From the NCBI GenBank assembly GCA_964567785.1, contig CAZMOK010000026.1, positions 1 to 35,841 on the forward strand: a stretch of DNA of 35,841 nt, read 5' to 3'. The stretch comes from CAZMOK01 sp964567785. GTDB taxonomy: Bacteria; Bacteroidota; Bacteroidia; Bacteroidales; JAGOPY01. Both the position numbers and the translations under genes were made by a program. Below are positions 1 through 7,328 of this stretch, piece after piece (within the stretch, counting starts at the first letter, position 1; every line of letters begins with the position of its first letter). Under the pieces are notes generated by a model that was given only the letters and a program-made list of their open reading frames with translations, was not told where the DNA came from and made no database searches.

Positions 1-76
1 GTGGGTGTTACTGGATTCGAACCAGTGACCTCATGCCTGTCAAGCATGCGCTCTAAACCAACTGAGCTAAACACCC
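1..76 (-). tRNA. tRNA-Val (anticodon GAC), at the window edge
   Basis: Read on the minus strand from 76, the acceptor GGGTGTT pairs with AACACCC near the window edge. The D-arm is GCTC..GAGC, and the anticodon arm CATGC/GCATG encloses loop TTGACAG, giving anticodon GAC. The T-arm CTGG TTCGAAT CCAG is intact. The discriminator A is at position 2 and a C at position 1 may begin an encoded CCA, but the window ends there. The plus-strand reading would suggest GTC (Asp), but the D- and T-loop consensus only works on the minus strand. Confidence 0.93.
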
Positions 77-91
77 TTTAATTTTAAAGAA

Positions 92-132
92 CTTGTGTAC
101 CCGGGACTTGACCATTTGAGCTAACATCCCGC
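92..132 (-). pseudogene. tRNA-like remnant (5' half fused to T-arm-like sequence)
   Basis: On the minus strand this stretch reads as a tRNA 5' end (GCGGGATG followed by TTAGCTCA and a GGT-containing D-loop). It then passes directly into AAGTCCCGGGTACACAAG, which resembles a variable loop and T-arm. The anticodon arm and the 3' acceptor are missing, so it cannot fold as a tRNA. It lies immediately upstream of tRNA-Val on the same strand, so I read it as a deleted second tRNA of a former pair. The resemblance was judged by eye. Confidence 0.5.
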
Positions 133-176
133 AGCTTTGGGCTTGCAAATGTAATATTTTTTTATCGCGAAATGAA

Positions 177-184
177 TATCTTTG
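177..184 (+). promoter_or_regulatory. Predicted -7 element for the dipeptidyl peptidase gene
   Basis: TATCTTTG is an exact match to the Bacteroidota -7 consensus TAnnTTTG. A transcript would start near 189, which fits the ATG at 218. It argues against a start at the upstream TTG (182), which lies inside the element. No clear -33 TTTG is visible at the right distance. Confidence 0.5.
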
Positions 185-217
185 GCCCGCAATCATCCAA
201 AACATCAAGCACTAACT

Positions 218-2364
218 ATGAAAAAACATCTGTTGCTCATCATCTTTGCACTGTCGTGCAGCCTTGTATTCTCACAGGAAACAACAAAAAAAATCAACCT
301 TGAAGACATCTGGGGCTCTCCCAAATTCTTCCCCGCCGGTGTAAGGGGAATGATGCCCATGGCAAACGGGGAGCACTACAGCGTACTCGAAAAGGATTCG
401 ATCAACGTCTACAGCTACAAAACCGGTGAATACATTCGCACCATAGCAAGCGGGTCGCAAATGGTGCCCGAAGGTGACACCCTTCCTATTAAAATAAACA
501 GCTACGGTTTCAGCGCTGACGAGAAAAAACTGCTCATACCCACCAAAACCAGGAGCATCTACAGGTATTCCTCCGAATCGGATTATTTTATCTGGGACCT
601 CCCGGAACAGGAATTAACCCCTCTTTCGATGGAAGGCAAGCAGCGCCTGGCCGACTTCTCGCCCGACGGCTCAAAGATTGCTTATGTCAGAGACAATAAC
701 ATTATTGTGAAGGATTTTGAAAAAGACCTTGAATTCAATGTAACCCACGACGGTGAGGAGAACAAGATCATAAACGGTACCACCGACTGGGTATACGAAG
801 AGGAATTTGCCATAACAAAAGCCTTTCAATGGTCGCCCGACGGAAAAAAGATCGCTTACCTGCGGTTTGATGAAAGTGAGGTTAAAGAATACTGGATGAC
901 CACCTGGGGCCGGTTATATCCCGGACACCATAAATACAAATACCCCAAGGCAGGCGAGGATAATTCACTTGTGACAGTTCACGTGTATAACCTGGAAAAC
1001 GGGCAGACAACAGAAATGGATATTGGTGAGGAAACCGACCAGTACATCCCGAGGATATTCTGGACCAAGGATCCGGAAGTGCTGGCCATTTTCCGTGTAA
1101 ACAGGCTCCAGAACAAGTTCGAGATACTTTATGCCGACATATCAACCGGTGAATCAACACCTGTTCATGAAGGGAGAAGCCACACATATATTGAAGAGAG
1201 CCATTACGACAATGTTATTTTCCTTGAAGAGAGCGAATTCATCTTCACAAGCGAGAAGGATGACTATTACCATATTTACTATAAACAGAATGATGAAGTA
1301 AAACCGGTTCAACTCACTTCCGGTGAGTGGGATGTTACATCCGTGCTCGGGTATGATGAAAATGACGAAAAAGTTTATTTCACTGCTGCCAGGAACACAC
1401 CCGTGAACAGGGAGATCTGGTCGGTGAACCTGAAGGGCAAAATGAAACTGGTAGCAGACCAGGGAGGCTGGCACAGTCCCAGGTTCAGTTCCGACTTCAG
1501 CTACTACCTCGACAATTTCTCAACTGCAAACACCCCCCCGGTCTACACCGTTAACAAGTCGAACGGGAAGGTGCTGAGAGTGCTTGAGGATAACCAGCGT
1601 ATCAAAAACCTTACAGAGGAATACAGCTTCAGTGAGCTTGAGTTCTTCACATTTGAGACATCCGAGGGGGTATCCCTGAATGGCTATCAGATCCTGCCTC
1701 CCGGATTTGACCCGTCGCGAACCTACCCGGTCTTTATGTATGTATATGGCGGCCCGGGTTCACAAACAGTGACCAACCGTTGGAACTATTTTAACTTCAT
1801 ATGGTTCCAGATGCTGGCCCAGAATGGTTATATAGTTGTATCGGTTGATAACAGGGGAACAGGGGCACGCGGACAGGAATTCAAGAAGATGACCTACCTT
1901 GAGCTGGGCAAGTATGAAACCATCGACCAGATCGAAGCGGCAAAATTCCTGGCATCTAAAGAATACGTTGACCCTGACCGGATAGGCATATTCGGATGGA
2001 GTTACGGCGGTTACCTTTCGACGCTCTGCCTTACCAAAGGCGCCGAATATTTCAAAACAGCCATTGCCGTGGCCCCTGTTACCAACTGGCGTTACTACGA
2101 TAATATTTACACTGAAAGGTTTATGCGCAGGCCACAGCAGAATGCCAGCGGCTATGACGACAATTCGCCCATCAATCATGTGGAAAAGATGGAAGGCAAC
2201 TTTTTACTGGTACATGGTACGGGTGATGACAATGTACATGTCCAGAACACAATGGACCTTATAGATGCACTTGTGGAAGCTGATAAGCAGTTCGAGTTGA
2301 TGCTATACCCTAACAGGAATCACGGCATTTACGGCGGCAATACGAGGTTGCACCTTTACCGGAA
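218..2364 (+). CDS. S9 family dipeptidyl peptidase IV, 3' end lost in assembly gap
   Basis: Secreted serine exopeptidase that removes N-terminal X-Pro/X-Ala dipeptides from peptides, in the periplasm or at the cell surface. The ATG at 218 gives a Sec signal peptide (MKKHLLLIIFALSCSLVFSQ); in-frame codons before it overlap the -7 element. Residues 1-470 or so are the beta-propeller and include the Glu pair that anchors the substrate N-terminus in DWVYEEEF. The C-terminal alpha/beta hydrolase has nucleophile Ser595 in GWSYGG, Asp670/671 in HGTGDDNVH and His702 in NRNHG, so the triad is complete. The frame runs into the Ns at 2365 after about 715 residues. The usual family end is roughly 15-20 residues further, so only the tail is missing. 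An apparent continuation through the Ns is meaningless. Confidence 0.93.
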
Positions 2365-2464
2365 NNNNNNNNNNNNNNNNNNNNNNNNNNNNNNNNNNNN
2401 NNNNNNNNNNNNNNNNNNNNNNNNNNNNNNNNNNNNNNNNNNNNNNNNNNNNNNNNNNNNNNNN
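2365..2464. other. Assembly gap, exactly 100 Ns
   Basis: One hundred consecutive Ns, the conventional filler for a gap of unknown size. The end of the peptidase gene and any genes between it and rpsU are not represented. Adjacency of the two sides depends on the scaffolding. Confidence 0.99.
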
Positions 2465-2485
2465 GGGGTTGCTACCTTCTAGTTT

Positions 2486-2517
2486 TTTGGTTATTTGAAA
2501 ATAAATAAATACCTTTG
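2486..2517 (+). promoter_or_regulatory. Predicted promoter of rpsU
   Basis: A TTTG at 2486-2489 is followed after 20 nt by TACCTTTG at 2510-2517. This is a full Bacteroidota -33/-7 arrangement with an exact TAnnTTTG. Predicted start near 2523, giving an rpsU leader of about 50 nt. Confidence 0.7.
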
Positions 2518-2560
2518 CACCCCGATTTTGGAAAAGTAGAATATCAATAACTAAAAAAAA

Positions 2561-2565
2561 GAGGT
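2561..2565 (+). promoter_or_regulatory. Shine-Dalgarno sequence of rpsU
   Basis: GAGGT lies 7 nt before the rpsU ATG, well placed to pair with the anti-SD of 16S rRNA. SD sequences are rare in Bacteroidota and almost all other genes in this window lack one, so this site is probably selected. In this phylum bS21 helps sequester the anti-SD, and an SD on rpsU is thought to let translation respond to bS21 supply. Confidence 0.7.
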
Positions 2566-2572
2566 ATTAAGA

Positions 2573-2767
2573 ATGATAATTATTCCCGTAAAAGAAGGAG
2601 AAAGTATTGACCGGGCGCTTAAAAAGTACAAGAGAAAATTTGAGAAGACCGGTGTGATGAGAGAAGTAAGGGACAGGCAGCAATATACAAAGCCATCCGT
2701 AAAGAGACGTGAAGAAAAGCTCAAGGCAATTTACGTCCAGCAGCTCCGTCAGGAAGCAGAAGGCTGA
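2573..2767 (+). CDS. rpsU: Small ribosomal subunit protein bS21
   Basis: A 64-residue basic protein beginning MIIIPVKEGESIDRALKKYK, the standard N-terminus of bS21, followed by the RKFEKTGVMREVRDRQ core and a Lys/Arg-rich helix. It binds the 30S platform next to the 3' end of 16S rRNA. In Bacteroidota, bS21 with bS18 and bS6 is known to hide the anti-SD sequence. The length is typical. It has its own promoter and SD and is followed after 97 nt by xerC. Confidence 0.97.
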   Translation: MIIIPVKEGESIDRALKKYKRKFEKTGVMREVRDRQQYTKPSVKRREEKLKAIYVQQLRQEAEG

Positions 2768-2829
2768 TCTTTCTCCTGCTTAAGGAATTTTTTTATTAAG
2801 AAGGAATTTTATTTCTACCTTATTTATAG

Positions 2830-2837
2830 TATATTTG
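2830..2837 (+). promoter_or_regulatory. Predicted -7 element for xerC-hpf
   Basis: TATATTTG exactly matches TAnnTTTG and lies 27 nt before the xerC ATG, giving a leader of about 20 nt. No TTG is visible at the -33 position (only a T-run near 2807-2810), so strength is uncertain. Confidence 0.45.
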
Positions 2838-2864
2838 AAATAAAGTTTCTTCTTATTTTTTTGG

Positions 2865-3749
2865 ATGTTGGTAGAAAGGTTTGCTAAATACCTCGGGCAC
2901 GAGAAAAGATACTCCAGTCACACCATAAGCGCGTACAGGAATGACCTTGCCCAGTTCTCAGCATTCCTTGAATTGCATTATGAAATACAAGAGCCGGCAA
3001 AAGCCACACACCAAATGATCCGTTCCTGGATCGTTCACCTGATTGAAAACAATATTTCGGCAAGGACGGTAAACCGCAAGGTGACCACCCTTAAATCGTT
3101 TTTCAGGTTCCTGAAAAGAGAGGGCCATATCAGCAGTAACCCGATGAACCGTGTCAGCCCTCCAAGGACCAGCAGCAGGCTTCCTGTTTTCATTGAGCAG
3201 GAAAATATGAAGGCACTGTTCGATGATATTGGTTTTGATAATGATTTTGAGGGCCGGCGCGACAGGTTGATAATGAGTATTTTTTACATGACAGGGATCA
3301 GGCTTGCCGAACTGATCGAAATAAAGCTGAAAGACATTGACCTTGACGGGGGCATGATAAAAGTGACAGGCAAACGCAATAAACAGAGGTACATTCCGTT
3401 ATTACCTACCCTGAAAAAGGAATTGGAAACTTACCTGTCAAGGAGGGCGGAAAAGGCTGATATGAGCGAAAAAAACTACCTCTTTATAACCAAAAAAGGA
3501 AAAAAAATCTATCCACGGCTGGTCTACCGCATTGTGAACAAATATCTTGGACTGGTTACCACTTCCGGTAAAAAAAGCCCTCATGTCCTGAGGCACACTT
3601 TTGCGACACATATGCTGAACAACGGGGCCGACCTCAATGTTATTAAAGAGATACTGGGTCATTCAAATCTGGCTGCGACGCAGGTCTATACCCACAATAC
3701 CATTGAAAAACTCAAGACAATATATAATCAGGCCCATCCAAGGGCTTAA
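2865..3749 (+). CDS. xerC: Tyrosine recombinase XerC
   Basis: Site-specific recombinase of the Xer pair that resolves chromosome dimers at dif in the cytoplasm. It has 294 residues, normal for XerC/D. The N-terminal SAM-like DNA-binding domain (about 1-90) precedes the catalytic domain. Catalytic residues visible: Arg146 (TGIRLAEL), Lys170 (TGKRNK), His240 and Arg243 (HVLRH), His266 (LGHSN) and nucleophile Tyr275 (QVYTHN). The start is ATG 2865, with the -7 element just upstream. I call it XerC because the second recombinase at 33332 is closer to XerD in length and motifs and because Bacteroidota xerC commonly sits beside rpsU and hpf. It is a housekeeping Xer, with no excisionase or att site nearby. 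Confidence 0.9.
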   Translation: MLVERFAKYLGHEKRYSSHTISAYRNDLAQFSAFLELHYEIQEPAKATHQMIRSWIVHLIENNISARTVNRKVTTLKSFFRFLKREGHISSNPMNRVSPPRTSSRLPVFIEQENMKALFDDIGFDNDFEGRRDRLIMSIFYMTGIRLAELIEIKLKDIDLDGGMIKVTGKRNKQRYIPLLPTLKKELETYLSRRAEKADMSEKNYLFITKKGKKIYPRLVYRIVNKYLGLVTTSGKKSPHVLRHTFATHMLNNGADLNVIKEILGHSNLAATQVYTHNTIEKLKTIYNQAHPRA

Positions 3750-3760
3750 CCATTAAATAT

Positions 3761-3765
3761 GGAGG
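3761..3765 (+). promoter_or_regulatory. Strong Shine-Dalgarno sequence of hpf
   Basis: GGAGG lies 8 nt before the hpf ATG, a near-perfect SD. It contrasts with the SD-less starts of tuf, secE, nusG, rplK, rplA, rplL, rpoB and rpoC in this window. Confidence 0.75.
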
Positions 3766-3773
3766 ATTAATTT

Positions 3774-4079
3774 ATGAGAGTAAACATCAATTCTGTTCAC
3801 TTCAAGGCTGACAAAAAACTTCTTTCATTCATCAATGAGAAAGTTGAAAAGCTGACACAGATCTACGATGGTGTTATTGGAAGTGAAGTTTCATTAAAGG
3901 TCGATAACAACGACACCAAGGAGAACAAGATCGCGGAAATAAAAGTGATCATACCGGGCAAAGACCTTTACGCCAAGAAACAGAGTAAATCGTTTGAACA
4001 ATCAACAGATATTGCCGTCGAGGCGCTCAGGCGTCAGCTCAAAAAATATAAAGAAAAACAACGGGCTAAAGAGTTTTAA
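3774..4079 (+). CDS. hpf: Ribosome hibernation promoting factor, short form (RaiA/HPF family)
   Basis: A 101-residue protein starting MRVNINSVHFKADKKLLSF with the beta-alpha-beta-beta-beta-alpha HPF fold and a Lys-rich end (KKYKEKQRAKEF). It binds the 30S decoding region in slow growth and blocks mRNA and tRNA. The length matches short HPF; the C-terminal dimerisation domain of long HPF is absent, so 100S formation would need another factor or not occur. It follows xerC by 24 nt, apparently co-transcribed, and has its own GGAGG SD. A terminator hairpin begins 48 nt after its stop. Confidence 0.92.
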   Translation: MRVNINSVHFKADKKLLSFINEKVEKLTQIYDGVIGSEVSLKVDNNDTKENKIAEIKVIIPGKDLYAKKQSKSFEQSTDIAVEALRRQLKKYKEKQRAKEF

Positions 4080-4095
4080 ATTTTTACTACAATAT

Positions 4096-4127
4096 TTTGG
4101 TCGTTCCAATATATATTTATATTTTTG
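4096..4127 (+). promoter_or_regulatory. Predicted promoter of the tRNA-tuf-ribosomal cluster
   Basis: TTTG at 4096-4099, a 20-nt spacer, then TATTTTTG at 4120-4127: an exact Bacteroidota promoter with the same spacing as the rpsU promoter. The transcription start would fall near 4132-4135. It precedes four tRNAs and tuf, and no other good promoter is seen between here and rpoC, so it may drive much of the cluster. Confidence 0.72.
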
Positions 4128-4159
4128 CAGACCTTTTTCAAGAAAAGGTCTGTTTTTTT
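4128..4159 (+). terminator. Intrinsic terminator after hpf, overlapping the next promoter's start site
   Basis: A 10-bp stem (CAGACCTTTT pairing with AAAAGGTCTG, loop TCAAG) followed by seven Ts. It would end transcripts coming from xerC-hpf. Its 5' arm overlaps the predicted start site of the tRNA-tuf promoter, so RNA started there would contain only part of the stem and should escape termination. Confidence 0.8.
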
Positions 4160-4178
4160 ATGCGTTCTTTGTAATAAT

Positions 4179-4252
4179 GCCGATGTAGCTCAGCTGGTCA
4201 GAGCAGCTGATTTGTAATCAGCCGGTCGGCGGTTCGAATCCGTCCATCGGCT
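4179..4252 (+). tRNA. tRNA-Thr (anticodon TGT)
   Basis: Acceptor GCCGATG pairs with CATCGGC, discriminator T. Anticodon stem GCTGA/TCAGC encloses TTTGTAA, anticodon TGT. T-loop GGTTCGAATCC is present. First tRNA of a four-gene array ahead of tuf; CCA is not encoded. Confidence 0.97.
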
Positions 4253-4282
4253 CGTTTCCACCTGGTTAAAGATGGATCATTC

Positions 4283-4368
4283 GGGGAGGTTCCAGAGCGG
4301 TCAAATGGGGCAGACTGTAAATCTGTTGGCTTTCGCCTTCGGAGGTTCGAATCCTTCCCTCCCCACCA
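4283..4368 (+). tRNA. tRNA-Tyr (anticodon GTA)
   Basis: Class II tRNA with a long variable arm. Acceptor GGGGAGG pairs with CCTCCCC, discriminator A at 4365, and CCA is encoded at 4366-4368. Anticodon loop CTGTAAA gives GTA. It is the only tRNA of this array with a genomic CCA. Confidence 0.97.
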
Positions 4369-4441
4369 GTTGAGTATGAGTTTGAGTGTGAGATAATGGT
4401 TGTTAATTGCTCGCACAATACTCTAACTCCAACTTTACCTT

Positions 4442-4514
4442 GCGGAAGTAGCTCATCTGGTAGAGCGACAGCCTTCCAAGCTGTAGGTAGCGGGTTCGAT
4501 CCCCGTCTTCCGCT
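4442..4514 (+). tRNA. tRNA-Gly (anticodon TCC)
   Basis: Acceptor GCGGAAG pairs with CTTCCGC, discriminator T. Anticodon stem ACAGC/GCTGT encloses CTTCCAA, anticodon TCC. D- and T-arms are standard. Confidence 0.97.
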
Positions 4515-4520
4515 CTTTTA

Positions 4521-4592
4521 GCCAATGTAGCTCAGGGGTAGAGCACTTCCTTGGTAAGGAAGGGGTCACGAGTTCAATTCTCGTCATTGGCT
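4521..4592 (+). tRNA. tRNA-Thr (anticodon GGT)
   Basis: Acceptor GCCAATG pairs with CATTGGC, discriminator T. Anticodon stem CTTCC/GGAAG encloses TTGGTAA, anticodon GGT. It starts 6 nt after tRNA-Gly and ends 41 nt before the tuf ATG. Confidence 0.97.
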
Positions 4593-4633
4593 CAATTGCA
4601 TTGAAAAGAAAACCCTATTAAATGTAGAATGAT

Positions 4634-5821
4634 ATGGCAAAAGAAACCTTTGAAAGGAGTAAACCTCACCTAAACATTGGAACTATTGGACACGTTGACC
4701 ATGGTAAGACCACTTTGACTGCAGCGATCACGCTTAACCTGCAGGACAAGGGCCTGGCATCGTTTAAATCGTTTGACGAGATCGATAATGCACCCGAGGA
4801 AAAAGAAAGGGGTATTACCATCAACACTGCCCATGTTGAGTACACAACTGAGAACAGGCACTATGCACACGTTGACTGCCCCGGGCACTCCGACTATGTT
4901 AAGAACATGGTAACAGGTGCTGCCCAGATGGACGGCGCGATTCTCGTAGTAGCTGCAACCGACGGCCCTATGCCCCAGACCAGGGAGCATATCCTTCTTG
5001 CACGCCAGGTGGGCGTACCCAGCATTGTGGTATTCATGAACAAGGTCGACATGGTCGATGACGAAGAGCTTCTTGAGCTCGTTGATATGGAGATCAGGGA
5101 ACTTCTCTCGTTTTATGAATTCGATGGTGACAACACACCGATCATCCAGGGATCTGCCCTCGGAGCCCTTAACGGCGAAGCTAAGTGGATTGAAAAAGTT
5201 TTCGAACTCATGGATGCATGTGACAACTGGATTCCGCTCCCGCAGCGCGATGTTGACAAGCCGTTCCTGATGCCTGTTGAGGACGTATTCTCAATTACAG
5301 GCAGGGGTACCGTAGCAACCGGAAGGATTGAATCAGGTGTCATTAAGGTTAGTGAATCTGTTGACATTGTTGGTATGGGAGCCGAAAAGCTCAAGTCTGT
5401 TGTGACAGGTGTGGAAATGTTCCGTAAGATACTCGACAGGGGCGAAGCCGGTGATAACGCCGGATTGCTTCTCAGGGGTATTGACAAGAAGGAAATCACC
5501 CGTGGTATGGTTATTGCCGCCCCGGGATCGATCACACCCCACACGAAGTTCAAAGCTGAGGTCTATATCCTGAAGAAAGAAGAAGGCGGTCGCCACACAC
5601 CTTTTCATAATGACTACCGTCCGCAGTTCTATTTCAGGACAACTGACGTAACCGGGGAGATCAAACTCCCGGATGGTGTAGAAATGGTGATGCCGGGTGA
5701 CAACCTTACAATTGAAGTTCACTTGATTGCTGAGGTAGCCATGGACAAAGGACTGCGTTTCGCTATCCGTGAAGGTGGCAGGACCGTAGGTGCCGGACAG
5801 GTTACTGATATTATTGAATAA
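4634..5821 (+). CDS. tuf: Elongation factor Tu
   Basis: A 395-residue GTPase that delivers aminoacyl-tRNA to the ribosomal A site. G1 is GHVDHGKT near residue 19, G2 the RGITINTAHVEY region, G3 DCPGHSDY, G4 NKVD near 136-139. Domains II and III follow, with GRGTVATGRIE and the C-terminal REGGRTVGAG. The residue after the catalytic His in G3 is Ser where nearly all EF-Tu have Ala (codon TCC). The gene sits between four upstream tRNAs and tRNA-Trp, a conserved Bacteroidota order that ties EF-Tu output to tRNA and ribosomal protein output. No SD is visible. Confidence 0.98.
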   Translation: MAKETFERSKPHLNIGTIGHVDHGKTTLTAAITLNLQDKGLASFKSFDEIDNAPEEKERGITINTAHVEYTTENRHYAHVDCPGHSDYVKNMVTGAAQMDGAILVVAATDGPMPQTREHILLARQVGVPSIVVFMNKVDMVDDEELLELVDMEIRELLSFYEFDGDNTPIIQGSALGALNGEAKWIEKVFELMDACDNWIPLPQRDVDKPFLMPVEDVFSITGRGTVATGRIESGVIKVSESVDIVGMGAEKLKSVVTGVEMFRKILDRGEAGDNAGLLLRGIDKKEITRGMVIAAPGSITPHTKFKAEVYILKKEEGGRHTPFHNDYRPQFYFRTTDVTGEIKLPDGVEMVMPGDNLTIEVHLIAEVAMDKGLRFAIREGGRTVGAGQVTDIIE

Positions 5822-5842
5822 TACAGTTCATCATATATCTAC

Positions 5843-5880
5843 CCGCTTTAAAGGTTTGCCGGAGGCAAGCCTTTAGGCGG
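5843..5880 (+). other. Strong stem-loop between tuf and tRNA-Trp
   Basis: TAAAGGTTTGCC pairs with GGCAAGCCTTTA (one G-U pair) around a GGA loop, with CCGC/GCGG pairing outside, about 16 bp in all. It is followed by TTATTAAAAG rather than a T-run. I read it as a processing site or partial attenuator separating tuf mRNA from tRNA-Trp and secE, not a clear terminator. Confidence 0.65.
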
Positions 5881-5900
5881 TTATTAAAAGCTGTTCATAA

Positions 5901-5973
5901 ACGGGTGTAGCTCAATTGGTAGAGTAGTGGTCTCCAAAACCATTGGTTGTGGGTTCGATTCCTACCACCCGTG
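5901..5973 (+). tRNA. tRNA-Trp (anticodon CCA)
   Basis: Acceptor ACGGGTG pairs with CACCCGT, discriminator G as expected for tRNA-Trp. Anticodon loop CTCCAAA gives CCA. It lies between tuf and secE, ending 18 nt before secE, as in many Bacteroidota. Confidence 0.97.
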
Positions 5974-5991
5974 CTAATAAAAAAGATAAAA

Positions 5992-6192
5992 ATGGCTAAA
6001 ACCAAGGTTGTCAGTTATTTAAAAGACAGTTACGAAGAGCTTGTACATAAAGTTTCCTGGCCAAGCTGGAGTGAGCTTCAAAGTAGCGCAATTGTGGTAT
6101 CCATTGCTTCCCTGATAATCGCACTAGTGGTTTATCTGATGGATATCTCGGTCAGATCAGTATTGGAGGCCCTTTATGGGTTCCTCCAATAA
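5992..6192 (+). CDS. secE: Preprotein translocase subunit SecE
   Basis: A 66-residue inner-membrane subunit of SecYEG. The start is ATG 5992 (MAKTKVVSYLKDSYEELVHK); a longer in-frame reading from 5947 would begin inside tRNA-Trp and is rejected. An amphipathic helix with the conserved VSWPSWSEL segment precedes one transmembrane helix (about residues 34-56). The single-TM form is typical outside enterobacteria. It lies directly before nusG. Confidence 0.95.
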   Translation: MAKTKVVSYLKDSYEELVHKVSWPSWSELQSSAIVVSIASLIIALVVYLMDISVRSVLEALYGFLQ

Positions 6193-6247
6193 TAAGCACT
6201 TTCTGGATTGTTACATTCATCTTTTCGTTGGGAATTGATTTTTTGGT

Positions 6248-6793
6248 ATGGGAGAACAACAAGTTAAAAAATGGTATGTGATCAGGGCGATCAGTGGTAA
6301 GGAAAAAAAGGTAAAAGAATACCTGGAGAGTGAGATCTCGCGCCTGAAGTTGCAGGATTATATCTCCCAGATACTGATTCCTACCGAGAAGGTATACCAG
6401 GTGAGAAAAGGCAAGAAAATCAGCAAGGAAAGAAACTATTTTCCCGGTTATGTGCTGATAGAAGCTGCTCTTGTCGGTGAAGTCCCTCATATTATCAGGA
6501 ATATCCCGAATGTTATCGGGTTCCTGGGAAATTCAGGTGAACCGAGTCCGATGAGGCCTTCTGAAGTAAATCGCATACTGGGGAAAGTTGATGAACTTGC
6601 CGAACAGGGAGAAGGAGTTAATGTTCCATTCATAGTCGGTGAAACCGTCAAAGTGATCGACGGGCCTTTCAACAGCTTTACAGGCGTGATCGAGGAGATC
6701 AACGAAGAGAAGAAAAAGCTGAAGGTCATGGTCAAGATCTTTGGAAGGAAAACCCCTCTCGAACTGAACTTCATGCAGGTAGAAAAAGAATGA
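6248..6793 (+). CDS. nusG: Transcription termination/antitermination factor NusG
   Basis: A 181-residue factor that binds the RNA polymerase clamp and, through its C-terminal domain, Rho or ribosomal protein S10. The N-terminal NGN domain starts KWYVIRAISGKEKKVKEYL and contains PGYVLIEA. The C-terminal KOW domain contains VGETVKVIDGPFNSFTGVIE. The length is normal, with no long insertion between NGN and KOW. It is 55 nt after secE and 46 nt before rplK, the universal order. Confidence 0.97.
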   Translation: MGEQQVKKWYVIRAISGKEKKVKEYLESEISRLKLQDYISQILIPTEKVYQVRKGKKISKERNYFPGYVLIEAALVGEVPHIIRNIPNVIGFLGNSGEPSPMRPSEVNRILGKVDELAEQGEGVNVPFIVGETVKVIDGPFNSFTGVIEEINEEKKKLKVMVKIFGRKTPLELNFMQVEKE

Positions 6794-6839
6794 ACGATCT
6801 GGTGTGCACATTAATTAACACTTCAACTCCAAATTTAAA

Positions 6840-7286
6840 ATGGCAAAAGAAGTAAGTGGTTTAATAAAATTACAAATCAGAGGAGGAGCTGCCAATCCAT
6901 CACCGCCTGTGGGGCCTGCACTCGGTGCCAAAGGTGTGAATATAATGGAGTTTTGCAAACAGTTCAATGCACGTACACAGGACCAGGCAGGAAAACTGCT
7001 TCCTGTTATCATTACTGTTTTCAAAGACAAATCCTTCAATTTTGTAATTAAACGCCCGCCTGTTGCAGTCCAGATACTGGAAGCAACCAAATCCAAGAAA
7101 GGTTCTTCGGAACCCAACAGGGCTAAGGTGGCCTCCATTTCATGGGACCAGATAAAAGCTATCGCAGAAGACAAAATGGTCGATATGAATGCTTTTACCG
7201 TTGAATCGGCAATGAGAATGGTCGCAGGGACAGCACGCAGCATGGGCATTACCGTGAAAGGGAAAAATCCTTTTACCGATAATTAA
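6840..7286 (+). CDS. rplK: Large ribosomal subunit protein uL11
   Basis: A 148-residue protein binding the GTPase-associated centre of 23S rRNA. The N-terminus contains IRGGAANPSPPVGPALGAKG, with the proline-rich loop that contacts elongation factors and RelA. The C-terminal RNA-binding domain contains AMRMVAGTARSMGITVKG. Length is standard. It begins the rplK-rplA-rplJ-rplL run. Confidence 0.98.
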   Translation: MAKEVSGLIKLQIRGGAANPSPPVGPALGAKGVNIMEFCKQFNARTQDQAGKLLPVIITVFKDKSFNFVIKRPPVAVQILEATKSKKGSSEPNRAKVASISWDQIKAIAEDKMVDMNAFTVESAMRMVAGTARSMGITVKGKNPFTDN

Positions 7287-7328
7287 AAGTCTTTTTCCTT
7301 GAAAATCATCTCTAATTTTTGAGATAAT

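Noticed and set aside
182..217. Upstream TTG start for the dipeptidyl peptidase
   Set aside because: It would put 12 residues before a complete signal peptide and lies inside the -7 element.
4198..4416. 72-aa frame on the minus strand over the tRNA array
   Set aside because: It lies across tRNA-Thr and tRNA-Tyr and is a known kind of false ORF generated by tRNA sequences.
5947..5991. N-terminal extension of SecE
   Set aside because: It begins inside tRNA-Trp; the family start is the ATG at 5992.
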